Assembly (NCBI RefSeq): GCF_001039355.2
Contig: NW_019773825.1
Span: 385,573 to 446,460, forward strand
Source of the DNA: Lingula anatina
Lineage: Eukaryota; Brachiopoda; Lingulata; Lingulida; Lingulidae
Length of the DNA stretch: 60,888 bases
Reading direction: 5' to 3'
The translations under genes and the position numbers were made by a program. Positions 1-11,185 of the stretch are shown here, in pieces (position 1 is the stretch's first letter; the number at the start of each line of letters is the position of its first letter). The notes below the pieces were generated by a model. That model searched no databases. It worked only from the letters and a program-made list of their open reading frames with translations, and was not told where the DNA came from.

Positions 1-419
1 TTTTTTTCGTAAAAAATTTCATTTTTTTGAAAATTTTGGCCCATTTGACCTTGAAGTAAAGGTCAAAGGTCAAATCCAAGGGTATATTTGAAATCTACAC
101 ATATGACTTTTGGAAAGCCGTCTATAGAAATTTTTCCCATAACTCCTTCCGTAGGGTAGATAATTAGCATTTAATTTTGCCATTTTTAGACAAGGGTGCA
201 TTGTAATGAGTGCCACACCCAGACCCCAATACCGACAAAGCCCAAATTTTACGTGGAACGAGTTGAGATTATAGGTGACCTAAATCCATGAGATGGGTAC
301 GGGGGCCCTTACCGTCTAGGAGGAGAAGCGGTAACGGTAGCCGTCCGGCAGAGCCGGCGGAACGATCCGGACGGGACCGAAACCATGTGTACCGCCAGCG
401 CTAACGCTGGTGGTACAAT
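1..419 (+). mobile_element. 3' part of a Helitron-like element (cut by the window edge)
   Basis: This stretch aligns by eye along its length with 5265-5735, the right arm of the element described there. It ends in the same terminal hairpin (stem CCGCCAGCG with CGCTGGTGG, about 392-415) followed by ACAA and then T, a decayed form of the CTAA end. It lies in the ING intron downstream of the Lys-rich exon. The body is AT-rich and includes TGACCTTGA at 46-54 and AGGTCAAAGGTCA at 60-72. Confidence 0.72.
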
Positions 420-449
420 TACCGTATTATATAAAAATCTATCACTTAC

Positions 450-555
450 TCTGGCTCTACTGGCTGGTTCTTCTTTTTCTTCTTCCTTGGAATTTCATCA
501 TCAAAATCATCTTTTTGTCCTTTTTTTCTCTTCTTCTCTGATTTGTCACCTTTTT
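450..555 (-). CDS. ING5: ING exon: lysine-rich nuclear localisation region
   Basis: The acceptor is ATTTTAG and the donor CCAGA before GTAAGTG. The exon encodes KKGDKSEKKRKKGQ, an acidic patch (DDFDDE), then RKKKKKNQPVEPE. This matches the basic nuclear and nucleolar localisation segment between the helical domain and PHD finger of ING4/5. The frame runs into a stop two bases past the donor, but the strong donor shows the exon is internal, not the gene's end. Confidence 0.88.
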
Positions 556-2872
556 CTAAAATAATCAAGTAAATAATTAAATAATAATACAAGAAACTCA
601 TGACAATATGACTATTTTGACACATGAAACTAAGATCATTATGCATAATTTATATGATTCACCAGTAAACAAGCTAGAAAGCATATATTATTATACCAAA
701 CAAAAACTATAAGACTGCATTCCCACAGATTTAGATCAATCCATCTGGATCGACCTAACTCCCTGGGGGTTTACGCTAAATTGCTGTCAGCTCAAGAGGC
801 TTAAATGTCTGGCATGCCTACCGAATCAGCTAGGGTAAAGATAATTACCCCCTAACAGCTTCACTAGGCATGACAGACATTTAAGCCAGCCAAGTTGACA
901 GCAATTACGTGAGACTCCCCAGGAGGATAGATCGATCTAAATATCTGTGGGAATGGTCTCTAATACTGAAATAATATTAAGGGACATTTTCCTAAACATC
1001 CTAAACACTTCATACGTATTTTATATTTTTTTTCGTCCCTATTTCATTTTTGGACATAATAAATTATTCTATTATTGAAGCATATGAAGTCCAGACTACG
1101 CTCTCAGAAAAAATATTTTGGACTCCACAATCAAAATCCTGTAGCTCATGAACAACCAGCAATGGAAAGAGTTTTAAACATTAGTAGTAGTACTTAAAAC
1201 TTGGCTAAACCTCTGCACAGAACAAAACAACATATGAGATTACCATAATTACTTGTTCTCTTAATGGGATAAAAATTGTGAATTTTACAGACACTGTATT
1301 TTTAAAAGCAATAATTTCTTAAAATGAAAACATTCCTATTGAGTGGTAGCAACAAATTTAAAAAGCAGGCTTCTTTTAAGTTCTATTTTATACAGTAAAA
1401 ACACCACAAATGTCATACAGAAATGTAATTTTTATGACTACAAAATTATGCATCTGAAAGTTTGATCATTTTTTCCCATTGACAAGATTACCATAGTGAT
1501 TCCAGTGTCCACTACTCTGTACACTTACTTTTCTGCCCAGTGTCTGGCCCTGGGGTACTCTGACTGCCCCCACCCACTACTCTGTACACTTACTTTTCTG
1601 CCCAGTGTCTGGCCCTGGGGTACTCTGACTGCCCCCACCTGTCTTGGCATTTAATGTCTTCTCTTTCAGCTCTGCCTCAAACCTTGCAAGGTCAGAGTCC
1701 AGCCGCCGTATGTGTTTGTCCACCTGAAATGTACCACACCCACAGGATAACAGTGAGAAAATTATGTCTTGTTCTTGTATATCACTGATCTCAGTGTAGT
1801 TGCCAATAGACATATTAAACACACAACCTTTTCCATCCCTGTTCTCGAGCCCTTTATATCAAAGTTTTAAAATAATCTTTGTCTAGTATCTTACATTTGG
1901 CCATGTGACTTACTATCCTGAGTGAGAGTGGTTCACTGGTGTACCAACACCAAAAGACCTTTGGGCATTTAGCCTGATGATGCTCTTGTGATAAAAGGGA
2001 AATGTAGCTGTTTCACTGCTATTTTTGTTCCATCACTGTTTATATTACTATCACTAAAACGTCAGTAAATATAGCAGCCATTGTCTAATACCTTTTTCCT
2101 TGAACTCTCTCTCTCTTTTTCTTCTTTCTCTCTCTTTTTCTTCCCTCTCACACATGCAGACACACACACACATACATTCTCTTGCTCTCCTCTTAGTAAC
2201 AGTAAAATCCAGGATCCATTTTTGCCTTATGATATTTTTAGAGTGTTTTGTCATCCATTTGTCTTGCATCTCAACAGAATCTCAACAAAATCTCACCATT
2301 TCGTACGTCTGCATGGCCAGCTGTACTTTGTCATCTCCGTATTCTCGGCTCTTCCCAAATAATTTCTTAATATTGTCCATCTGTTTTGTTCGTTTGTCTG
2401 ACGAATAATGTTTGACGTTTTTCAAATATTCTTCTGACATTTTGTCAATGTCTTTTAATACATCTAAAATAAAGAATTAACCACATAATGTTATTACTGT
2501 AATTAAATTTAAAATAAGGCACAGGCTGGTACACATATTATGAAATTTGTCACTGAAAATTGTTTTAATTTCATTATAATTCAAATAACTATGAGAGCTT
2601 TAACTCTCATCTTCATACAGAGTAAATGAAAAAAAAAAAAATAAAATAAAATCCCTTTATTTCAAGTTGTGCTGCAAGTTGTAAATAAAATTGAAGTCTA
2701 AAATCCAGGGCCAAGATTCAGTCTTGCATTCTCCTGTATAACACGCCACAGGTGTTTTGTTGGTAAATGTATTTTGCACGTGCTCTTCACGTTAATATAC
2801 CTTGTGATCGTTGATCCAAATCCCGCATTAAGTTGAAATTTCTCTGGAGTTCCATTGGCAGACATTCCAGAC
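450..2872 (-). CDS. ING5: ING4/ING5-type inhibitor of growth protein, four internal exons (partial gene)
   Basis: Exons in transcript order are 2872-2801, 2463-2297, 1723-1594 and 555-450. All have AG acceptors and GT donors, and the phases join exactly (a split Asp codon between exons 1 and 2, phase 0 before VDKH, a split Lys codon before the basic exon). The joined reading gives the ING N-terminal helical domain, with ELQRNF, LMRDLDQRSQ, YGDDKVQLAMQTYEM and VDKHIRRLDSDLARFE, then a Gly/Ser/Pro linker and a Lys-rich nuclear localisation region. Known family role: ING4/5 proteins dimerise through this helical domain and bring HBO1-type histone acetyltransferase complexes to H3K4me3 through a C-terminal PHD finger. 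The PHD exons must lie left of position 450, off the window. The first coding exon (start Met and the YLEHYLD-type segment) should lie at higher coordinates, but I could not find it. ING4 and ING5 cannot be told apart here; invertebrates often have a single co-orthologue. Confidence 0.93.
718..956. mobile_element. Palindromic MITE, family A (copy 1)
   Basis: A ~240-bp imperfect palindrome whose arms start CATTCCCACAGAT and end ATCTGTGGGAATG. Internal landmarks recur in the other copies: GATCGACCTAACTCCCTGGG in one arm, AGACTCCCC with GGATAGATCGATCTA in the other, and TTACCCCCTAACAGCTT near the centre. There is no coding capacity. It is a non-autonomous foldback element inside an ING intron. 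Confidence 0.85.
957..1508. other. ING intron sequence, no feature seen
   Basis: AT-rich sequence between a MITE and the tandem-duplicated donor. I see no exon, RNA gene or clear repeat. Bases 1724-2296 and 2464-2800 are likewise intron; the former has a CT-rich and CA-rich microsatellite-like stretch at about 2105-2180. Confidence 0.6.
1509..1638. repeat. 65-bp perfect tandem duplication spanning an exon end and its 5' splice site
   Basis: Positions 1509-1573 and 1574-1638 appear identical. Each contains the last ~45 coding bases of the ING exon and the GTAAGTG donor. 65 is not a multiple of three, so including both copies in mRNA would shift the frame. Confidence 0.95.
1594..1723 (-). CDS. 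ING5: ING exon: VDKHIRRLDSDLARFE and linker, with a duplicated splice donor
   Basis: The acceptor is TTTCAG. The exon reads VDKHIRRLDSDLARFEAELK, then a linker rich in Gly, Ser and Pro. It ends CAGAAAA before GTAAGTG, in a phase that matches the next exon. The last part of the exon and its donor are copied a second time immediately downstream (65-bp period). If the downstream donor at 1529 were used, the exon would gain 65 bases and run into a TAG after a few codons, removing the NLS and PHD finger. Confidence 0.93.
2297..2463 (-). CDS. ING5: ING exon: dimerisation coiled coil
   Basis: This 167-bp exon lies between ATTTTAG and GTGAGA. It encodes a helical stretch beginning VLKDIDKMSEEYLKNV and ending with the family signature GDDKVQLAMQTYEM. 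The exon break between YEM and VDKH is, from memory, also where vertebrate ING4/5 genes break. No frameshift or stop was seen. Confidence 0.94.
2801..2872 (-). CDS. ING5: ING exon: start of N-terminal helical domain
   Basis: This 72-bp exon follows TTTTGCAG and ends CAAG before GTATAT. It reads (S)LECLPMELQRNF then NLMRDLDQRSQ, the most conserved start of ING proteins. The first two bases complete a codon begun in the missing upstream exon, and the last base G starts an Asp codon completed in the next exon. A longer open frame across the same bases is out of phase and is a shadow. Confidence 0.93.
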
Positions 2873-3550
2873 CTGCAAAAGAATATCACAATAATTTATA
2901 CAAAATTATGATAATATCATGATAGCATTACCTTATATTACAGTAATTTATTATGATATCATGATAATTAATATAATATTATGATAATTTAATAGGCCTT
3001 ATATATAACATCAATCATTCAACATCCTTCAATAATAGTTAAAGATTTAAAAATATGTCCATCCCAATGCTATCCTTTATGACATTCAAAATACTAAATA
3101 TCTTTACTGCTATTCAACCGTGTCCCACTACAGAAGGTATCTATACTCTAATGATTTTAACACACTATATTACAATATCATCTGGTCCTATTCTTCTAAG
3201 CTAAATTAATTTCTCATCCAGTATTTGTTCATTTTAAAACCAAAATAAACCACACCTGCTTTGTGATTTAACCAAGTTTGAAATTGATGTATCAAATTTT
3301 ATTCTTAGCAAAAATAAATAAATAATAAGAGAAACAAAAAAAGTTCAAAAGGACTAGCGTTTACTCTCTGCCTGTACGGATTTCAATATGGATCTGTAAG
3401 TAAATTTTAAAATATCAAAATGTCATGTGGTTTCAAGAAAAAATAGAAGAGGCCTATAAATTATATTTATCCTTTTTCAAACATTTTAAATATCTTTTCA
3501 ATGATTAAGCAAAAACAATAAACTCCAAAAATTAAAAAGAAACTAGAGGA

Positions 3551-5735
3551 TCAGAGAGGCGATACCGCCTCCGAATATTGTACCACCAGCTGGAGCAAGG
3601 GCATTCGTATAGACCCCCACATACACAAAATAAGGGACACAGCCACCAGTCTTTTGCTTGACAAGCTGTAAAAATACAATCAACAAGAATTTTCAAAATA
3701 TGCAAAAAAATATATCAAAAGTTCATCAAAAGGTAGATGAAAGGTCAATTTCACAGTAAGATTGCCAGTATATGACTTCCTATTCAACTTCAAAACTAAC
3801 TTTGGACCTATCTCTGCCAGTTTGGGAGATAAAAGGGAAGCAAAATTTGCAAAGTTCAGTTCATGGTGAAAAGTAGGTCAAAGGTCAATTTTAAGGTCAC
3901 ATTGAGATTGCCAGTGTATGACTTCCTATTCAACTTCAATAGTAACTATGGACCTATCTCTGCCAGTTTTGGAGATAAAAGGGAAGCAAAATTTGCAAAG
4001 TTCAGTTCATGGTGAAAAGTAGGTCAAAGGTCAATTTCAAGGTCACATTTAGATTGCCAGTATATGACTTCCTATTCAAGTTCAATAGAAACTATGGACC
4101 TATCTCTGCCAGTTTGGAGATAAAAGGGAAGCAAAATTTGCAAAGTTCAGTTCATGGTGAAAAGTAGGTCAAAGGTCAATTTCAAGGTCACATTTAGATT
4201 GCCAGTATATGACTTCCTTTTCAACTTCAATAGTAACTATGGACCTATCTCTGCCAGTTTTGGATATGAAAGGGCAGCAAAATTTGCAAAGTTCAGTTCA
4301 TGGTGAAAAGAAGGTCAAAGGTCAATTTCAAGGTCACATTTAGTTTGCCAGAATATGACTGCCCATTCAAGTTCAATAGTAACTATGGACCTATCTCTGC
4401 CAGTTTTGGAGATAAAAGGGAAGCAAAATTTGCAAAGTTTAGTTCATGGTGAAAAGTAGGTCAAAGGTCAATTTCAAGGTCACAGTAAGATTGCCAGTAT
4501 ATGACTTCCTATTCAACTTCAATAGTAACTATGGACCTATCTCTGCCAGTTTTGGAGATATAAGGGACTAAATGTTATAATTTTGGAATTACCTTAATGT
4601 GCCATAAATTTCCTACAGCAAAAATTAATTAAAATAAAGAAGGGNAAAATTTGCAAAGTTCAGTTCATGGTGAAAAGTAGGTCAAAGGTCAATTTTAAGG
4701 TCACATTTAGATTGCCAGTATATGACTTCCTATTCAACTTCAATAGTAACTATGGACCTATCTCTGCCAGTTTTGGAGATATAAGGGACTAAATGGTATA
4801 ATTTTGGAGTTACCATAGTGTGCCATAAATTTCCTAAAGGTCATTTTGGTCAAAATTCTTGAAATGGGAGGTGCTCTGAAGTTCCAGATGTTCAAATTTG
4901 ATGAAATAATGTCATTTTTGACCACAAGTTGTCTGCTTTGCCCAGCCCACACATTTTGCTTTCACCACCAATATGTACTTTTTGATAAAGCGTAACTCGA
5001 AAACCGTTTGGAATACAAAAAAAACGGAGACCACCTCCAGTGTTGGGCTTTACATGCTCTACAAAATGCAAAAAAGAATGGGTGTCTAGCATTAACGGTT
5101 CCCGAATTAGAGACAGTTTTCAGTTTTGATATCTTATGGCCGCTACTCCCGTGAAAATGCACCGATTGACCCCAAATTCACGGAGATGAAAGATGACCCA
5201 AAGGGTAACACTTTCCATTAATATTATTAGTTAAGTCTGTGTGGTGTCTGAATAAGAGCGCAAAAAATTTTTTTTTCGGCAAAAATTTTGTTTTTTAGAA
5301 AATTTTGGCCCGTTTGACCTTGAAATAAAGGTCAAAAGTCAAATCTCAGGGTATATTTGGAATCTCCATATATGACTTTCGGGCAGACTTCTATAGTAAT
5401 TTTTCCCATAATTCCTTTGGTTTGGGAGATATTTCGCATTGAATTTCCATAAATTTTGACAAGGGTGCGTTTCAACGAGTGTCATGCCAAGGGCAATGCA
5501 CCGACTGAGACAAAAATACCCAGGGGTTCAAGTTGAGATTATATGTGACCTAAATCCAAGAGATGGGCACACAGGCCCGTGCAGTCTAGGAGGAGAAGCG
5601 GTAACGGTGACTTGTATCCCACGACACCCTGCGGAGCCAACGGAGCTTACGGAGCCGGCGGAGCCGGCGGAGCCGTACGAGACGGGTCGGGACTAAAACC
5701 ATGAGTACCGCCAGCGTAGACGCTGGTGGTACTAA
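3551..5735 (+). mobile_element. Helitron-like element with internal ~146-bp tandem repeats (pearl/HINE-like)
   Basis: The 5' end is TC directly after an A (3550). The 3' end is a 9-bp-stem hairpin (CCGCCAGCG, loop TAGA, CGCTGGTGG), then TACTAA, followed by T at 5736. TC...hairpin...CTRR inserted between A and T is the Helitron signature. The left arm has a GGCGATACCGCC mini-hairpin. The middle (about 3710-4800) is a tandem array, and the right arm (about 5265-5735) matches positions 1-419. No Rep/helicase coding sequence was seen, so it is non-autonomous. Left arm, tandem core and right arm is the plan known from bivalve pearl elements; that comparison is from memory. An N at 4645 interrupts the array. 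Confidence 0.72.
3710..4800. repeat. ~146-bp tandem repeat array (about seven copies) with nuclear-receptor-type motifs
   Basis: The landmark GTTCAGTTCATGG (GTTTAG... in one copy) recurs at 3854, 4000, 4145, 4291, 4437 and after the N, giving periods of 145-146 bp. Each unit holds AGGTCAAAGGTCA (3875, 4021, 4166, 4312, 4458, 4679), usually followed closely by TCAAGGTCA or TTAAGGTCA. A degenerate copy precedes at about 3730. The sequence left of the N at 4645 is repeated right of it. Confidence 0.93.
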
Positions 5736-5764
5736 TAAAAATCCTTTGCCTCAAAAATGATGCA

Positions 5765-5765
<1 letters not shown>

Positions 5766-5820
<55 letters not shown>
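5766..5820. repeat. (AT)n microsatellite
   Basis: About 27 uninterrupted AT units immediately right of the Helitron-like element. A short CT run followed by GT-rich sequence lies at about 5884-5945. Open frames across these runs are simple-sequence artefacts. Confidence 0.97.
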
Positions 5821-5826
<6 letters not shown>

Positions 5827-5884
5827 TATTTACAAATAATTTCAAACATAAAGCCAGTAAAATCATCTATCAAGCATGCTGCTC

Positions 5885-5922
<38 letters not shown>

Positions 5923-5945
5923 TTGTATGTGTGTGTGCATGTGCA

Positions 5946-7319
5946 TATGCCTGCATGCATATGCATATTAAGCTAGTACATGGTCATCATTCAAGAGTGC
6001 ATATTCATTCATGCTAGGACGTAGTACGGAACCTTTAGTATGTCCTAGATTACTGTAACAATGCCCTGTCAACCGAGGCAAACAAAAAATCCACTGCATG
6101 ACCCTACCCTTGTACCAAATCTAAAGTTGGCAAGTATGATGTTCATGGAACAAATTACAACCTTGCTGAGTGAGTGAGTACCAGAATAACCCTTCACTTC
6201 CCAGTGGATTATAAACCATAGACAGCGACAGATAAATATTTTAGTAAAGTGAAATAGCTATAAGACTCTCTCATAAACTGCTCTAATCTTTCTGAAGTCC
6301 AGCTTGAGCCAGTTGAGGCATTTTTTTTATACCACCAAATTTTTGTCTAGGGTTAAAATCACAAATCAGATTAATTTTACAACAGTGTATGATAATGTAA
6401 AAATAAAGATTTTTTTTTTTCATTTTTGCTGTGAGAAATCTTGAGACTCCTTTTCTTCTCTCTAGGAGAATTTTTTTTCTGGAAGTCATCCTTCGATGGG
6501 ATTTAAAGAAGATTACACATCTCTTTGTAACAGCTTTATATTTAAAAGCTAGGCTACTCTGCTTCTGTCTATAAATTACTATCTATGAAAACAAAGCTAT
6601 TCTTACCAAAGTTGCCAAAAACCGCCTAAATTCTCAGGATCTATCCCAAGTCATTGATGACACAGAAAACAAGAATTTTAAGGATGAAAATATCAATAAG
6701 CTTACTTAGGGAATCATCCTTGAGAAGCAAATTACTAGTCTGGAAGCAGTGAGTCATGCTGGTTTGCTTGAGAATATTTATCTGGGCATAAATGCAATGA
6801 ATACATTTAAAACAAATCTGGCTGCTCACAACACTGATGGAACACTGACAGCTAATGGCAAAGACAAGAAATCTTTATTAGCACCCTGGCTGCTGTCAGT
6901 GTTGTGATAAAAACATACATTTTTCTGGGCAACTTAAGGCCCAAAAAAGGCAGTAAAGCTTGCAAACATACAGATTCTTAACAGAATGCAAGAAAAGATC
7001 AGCTAGAGGCTGAGAAAAGGAAACTGGCATTTGCACACCAACTAACAATGTTATGAAATTTTCAGGCATAAGTTGCAAGACTCTAAAAAATGAGGAGATT
7101 TTAAAAATTTATGAAGGCAAATAATTTGTTTCTATGAGTTCTCTCAATCCTGGCATACAATAAATATATTGTATGAATACCGTCATTAAAAAAACCATCA
7201 ATAACCACTGAAATTAATTCTTTTTGAGGAGTGTTTTCCAGGCAATAAAAAATAACAAGAAAACTAATTCAACATTGGCATGTCAGATGTTGACTACTGT
7301 GTACAAAATAAAGAGTTTA
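5946..7319. other. No gene seen
   Basis: AT-rich sequence without recognisable exons. Bases 6871-6987 are repeated at about 7856-7972 inside another repeat, so part of this stretch is dispersed repeat. Confidence 0.55.
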
Positions 7320-7466
7320 CCACTGAAATTACCCTTGCCCCCAGCGTACATCCATGCCACTGAAATAACTCCGAGCCCCAGAATACACACATGCCACTGA
7401 AATAACCCCGATCTCGAGGTACATCCATGCCACTGAAATAACCCTGACCCTCGGGGTACATCCAGA
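7320..7466. repeat. ~37-bp minisatellite, four units
   Basis: CACTGAAAT recurs at 7321, 7358, 7395 and 7431, with TACATCCATGC-like and CCC-rich segments between. Because 37 is not a multiple of three, open frames appear in all three minus-strand frames with similar residues. This shows repeat structure, not coding. Confidence 0.9.
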
Positions 7467-7709
7467 CAAGAAAAAATCCAAGTAAGCAACCAAGCAATGT
7501 TTACCTATTTTCGGTGATATACAATGACAAAATATCTTTATTCTGTTAACCTTCACAATTGTGCCTTATTTACTGCAACACCTCTCCATTACATGCTTGA
7601 ATTATGCCTTGGCTCACCTTGCATGTTTTGTGACCTCAATATGAATAGTCTAAAGAGATCTAGGAGAGGATGGATAAAGGAAGGGTGGGTGTATTAGAGA
7701 CGACCTGTG

Positions 7710-8185
7710 CAAGGTCAACATATGGCAACTAAACCTGGTTTACAAGACCAGTCTTGGGCAAGGTCAACATATGGAAACTGAACCTGGGCTCCGTAACTTG
7801 AAAACATCGCGAATTGCGACCAAGCGCAAGCATCTCGATTCCATAACCCGCCCCATATCTTTATTAGCACCCTGGCTGTCAGTGTTTTGATAAAAACATA
7901 CATTTTTCTGGGCAAATTGAGGCCCAAAAAAGACAGTAAAGCTTGCAAATATACAGATTCTTAACAGAATACAAAAAAAAAATATAATAGCCTCGATATA
8001 AAAGGTGATATCGCTGTTCACAATTCGCAATGTTTTCAAGTTACAGAGCCCTGGTTTTCAAGACCAGTCTTGGGCAAGGTCAACATATGGCAACTAAACC
8101 TGGTTTTCAAGACCAGTTTTGGGCAAGGTCAACATCTGGCAGTTTGACCTGGTTTATATTCTGGCCAGTCTTATCCAAGGTGAAC
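7710..8185. repeat. ~50-bp minisatellite split by a palindromic insertion
   Basis: Units with AAGACCAGTCTTGGGCAAGG and TCAACATATGGCAACTAAACC occur at about 7710-7785 and again at 8050-8185. The bases between (about 7786-8053) form a separate element whose arms are TCCGTAACTTGAAAACATCG and its near-complement ending TTTCAAGTTACAGAG. Confidence 0.85.
7786..8053. mobile_element. Palindromic element with an unrelated ~115-bp insert
   Basis: The arms of ~35 bp read GTAACTTGAAAACATCGCGA and the near reverse complement TTCGCAATGTTTTCAAGTTAC. The centre (about 7856-7972) is a diverged copy of 6871-6987, so one repeat sits inside another. No reading frame is supported. Confidence 0.7.
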
Positions 8186-10168
8186 AACTGAGTCATACGA
8201 AGACAAAAAAACATGTTAATTATTTTTTCAAAAGAGAGTAAATTATGACTTTTTTTCTCAAATTTAAGTAGCACAGTATTTTTCTTTATACATGTTCAAA
8301 AATATTCACTTCAAAACCTGTTAAAACCTGTTCATCCCAGACAAGATGAACAACAATTAACAGGCAAGCGAGTGGAACATCAGGAACACATTAAACATGT
8401 GAAAAAAAAACATCATCACAGCAAAATAATAATAATCAAAAAATAAAAAATAAAAAAACTCCAATGCCTCCACAATTACATGACATTCAGTATATAGTAC
8501 TTAGATCTATAAAGTTATTACACACTTCAACATCAAGCCTGGGCAGCGTAAGTACCAAATGAAGGCGTATGATCAATCTACACTCATCTATCTGTATCTA
8601 TGTACTTGTTTACTAGTTCCCTATGCCTGAAATCGATATACATACCATATCTCCTGCAAAGAGGTAATAATTCCATTAAAAAAATAATGCGTCAAATGCT
8701 TCTTAAGGACACCCAACCCAGCTGTTTCATATATCCACGTAGCAGTTACATTTACATTCTTAATGTGGAATGCATGTAGTAAACAAACAGCCCATTACAA
8801 GTTTATATAGTCCACCAAGTAGGACACTCCCACCTTGCTTCCTCGCACCAGAAATTATATATACTTCAAATCCACTCAACATAGACGGTTATACATATGC
8901 ATCATGTGCTGGTTATGCCCTGCTAAGACAACCTTTGCCAGTGCATCCTATAAATATGTGCTGAGAAACAGCCCCCTGCAAAAACCACAAGCATGAGAAA
9001 GTGTAAATAAACAGGATGCTTCAGCAGGGAAACAGGTGACCTATATTATGAACAAAAGGCGAGAGAGACTGGTGTTGACGTTTCAGGTTGTTGATAAAAC
9101 CTCTTAAGTGCCCCAAACTGGACAATGCTGCTAAGAACAAAACTTGTTGACAAATACTGTGGAAAAAATTCCAGAAGATTCATTCTTGGCTTTCTGTCCC
9201 GACTTTGCTGCACTTACTAGTAGGCTTTTTACGCCAAATGCACAAAAATGCATGCATGCATGCACCCTCGCCAATATAATACATGTACTAGCTAATTATA
9301 TCAGACCAATCAGTAGCATAAATTAAAGGCACTGATACAAAGAGTGAAGTTTTTATACATGCAAGACAAAACAGTGCTTTTAGTTGTTTGCAAAATATCA
9401 TCAAAACAATCAATATCAGTGTCTGCTCCACCTAAAGTGCTTTCTCTCATTTTTTTTAGCCTTTTGTTTTTGCTTTTGCGCCATTAGTTTTATCGATTCA
9501 AATCAGAAGAAAATGTATCTGCTCAGCCTAGTTGTGATTGATGATGTGATGTCCAATGTTAACTTTGTTCTACCATTAGTCCTGGGACAAAATGATGAAA
9601 ACTAGACAAAAAAAAGTCTAGCTTACATACTACAAAAACAGATGTGCACCTTGACGAGGCACACAATTTTTTTTTATTTCAGCAAAACCAAAGTCCCATC
9701 GTAATACTTTTTTTATTTTGTCTTTTTTTTTTTTTGTCCTTTGCATTTAAATATAGATTTAGACAGGACTTCCACATTCAACCTAATTAATTAGTCATAA
9801 ATTAATTTATGATGTTTTTTTATATATTACAACTTAATAATTTATAATTAGCCCTTGCTTATTGCACTTAATATAAGGCAGTACAGCTGTAAAAGTTAAA
9901 CAACAGCAACCTCAGACTAGCCTTTACCAGGGCCACAGTGATTTTTTCACCAGATACATCACATATATATTTCTCTGACTAATTCTATGCACATCTACTC
10001 CGAGATTCTTTGAGACAGAATGGACGCCATCGTCCAACTGGTCTCGGGTGATGTCATTTTGACCTAAACCAGTTTAGGTTTGAATTTTTATCTAAGCACA
10101 TCTTCATGTGAGATCACCTGGGTAAACAAACCTTCAGTCAACTTGTTCCAAGTTTGACCTTGGCGTGC
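8186..10168. other. No gene seen
   Basis: AT-rich, with homopolymer runs. I see no conserved protein motif, no RNA gene and no splice-bounded open frame. Short open frames here (60-73 codons) are at the length expected by chance. Confidence 0.5.
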
Positions 10169-10169
10169 A

Positions 10170-10354
10170 GGCTCCAGTTTCACAAAAAAAAAAAAAAAAA
10201 AAAAAGTCAGTTCCCTGGCTTAGTTGACTAGGCTTTCCATGAGAGTGCTGTTACACTGTTCCTGATAGGGTAAGATGTGCCCATGTAAACTTGTTAATTT
10301 TAAAAGTTCTTAGCCAGGGAACCTGACTTAAGTTTTTTTGTGAAACCGGGTCCA
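10170..10354. mobile_element. Palindromic MITE with terminal A/T tracts
   Basis: The left end reads CTCCAGTTTCACAAAAA and the right end TTTTTGTGAAACCGGGTCC, with inner arms AGTTCCCTGGCT and AGCCAGGGAAC. Non-coding. Confidence 0.75.
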
Positions 10355-11185
10355 GATGATTTCATGTAGACACGTCATCTTCTTTTGTATTTAGTTACAT
10401 GTCCCCATTAAGATTGCAGTGGAAGGAAAAATCTTACATCACATTGCACTTGGCCACATTTCATATTTGCTTGCTGAATTCATTTCTCATCAAAGAAGGT
10501 GACTTCAACTGTCATCTGATGCTTGATTATTTTTTTCAAGGGCGTATAAACACCACAGTAATTTGTTTTTCGGACTATTTCATAACACATCTATTACTTA
10601 CGAAAAAAAAGGCGTTTGGGGTCAAGTCTGCGATCAAATACATGCCATGCTTATGGTAATACAAAACCACAAAAAAGGACAAGGATTGGAGTGATGAAGT
10701 AATTTTATCCTGGCCAAAAATTATTATTTGAGGGATTTATATCAATGAAATTCGAGCTTTCTTGGGTAATAAAATTTTTTTTCTCTGGACCTGCATTGGT
10801 TTATTTCATTCTCTCTGTATATTCTGTTACCTGTCATATAGCTGATGGCACATTAATCCTTATCTGACCTATCCCTACAGAGAACTAAAATTTATTCCAC
10901 ATGCTTTCCGAGAGAGTCGTCATACAATGGTAAATATTTTATGCATGCAATCGAAAATAGATGAATAAAAAAAAAAAATGAAAATATGACTCGGAAGATT
11001 TTGACATTTGCTAGCCTAATTATATTATAAACTGTGTATAGATGCACCTATATGTTAATTCAGTAATTTTAACTTCCTTGCACACAACACTTCTATTTTA
11101 TAAAGAAAAGAATCTGAAAAGGAGAAATGGACAGAGGGAAGATATAAAAGAAAGATTCATAAAAATACGAAGTGAAAGAGCTTTT

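Noticed and set aside
2698-2889. 63-codon minus-strand open frame over the ING exon
   Set aside because: It is out of phase; the correct ING frame is one base away and matches the family.
3571-5735. CCACCAGC / GCTGGTGG ends as inverted repeats of a cut-and-paste transposon
   Set aside because: The GCTGGTGG motif is half of the 3' terminal hairpin, and the outer ends (TC...CTAA between A and T) fit a Helitron better.
7320-7466. Four-unit 37-bp repeat as a CRISPR array
   Set aside because: The units are degenerate head-to-tail repeats without distinct spacers, in an animal genome; it is a minisatellite.
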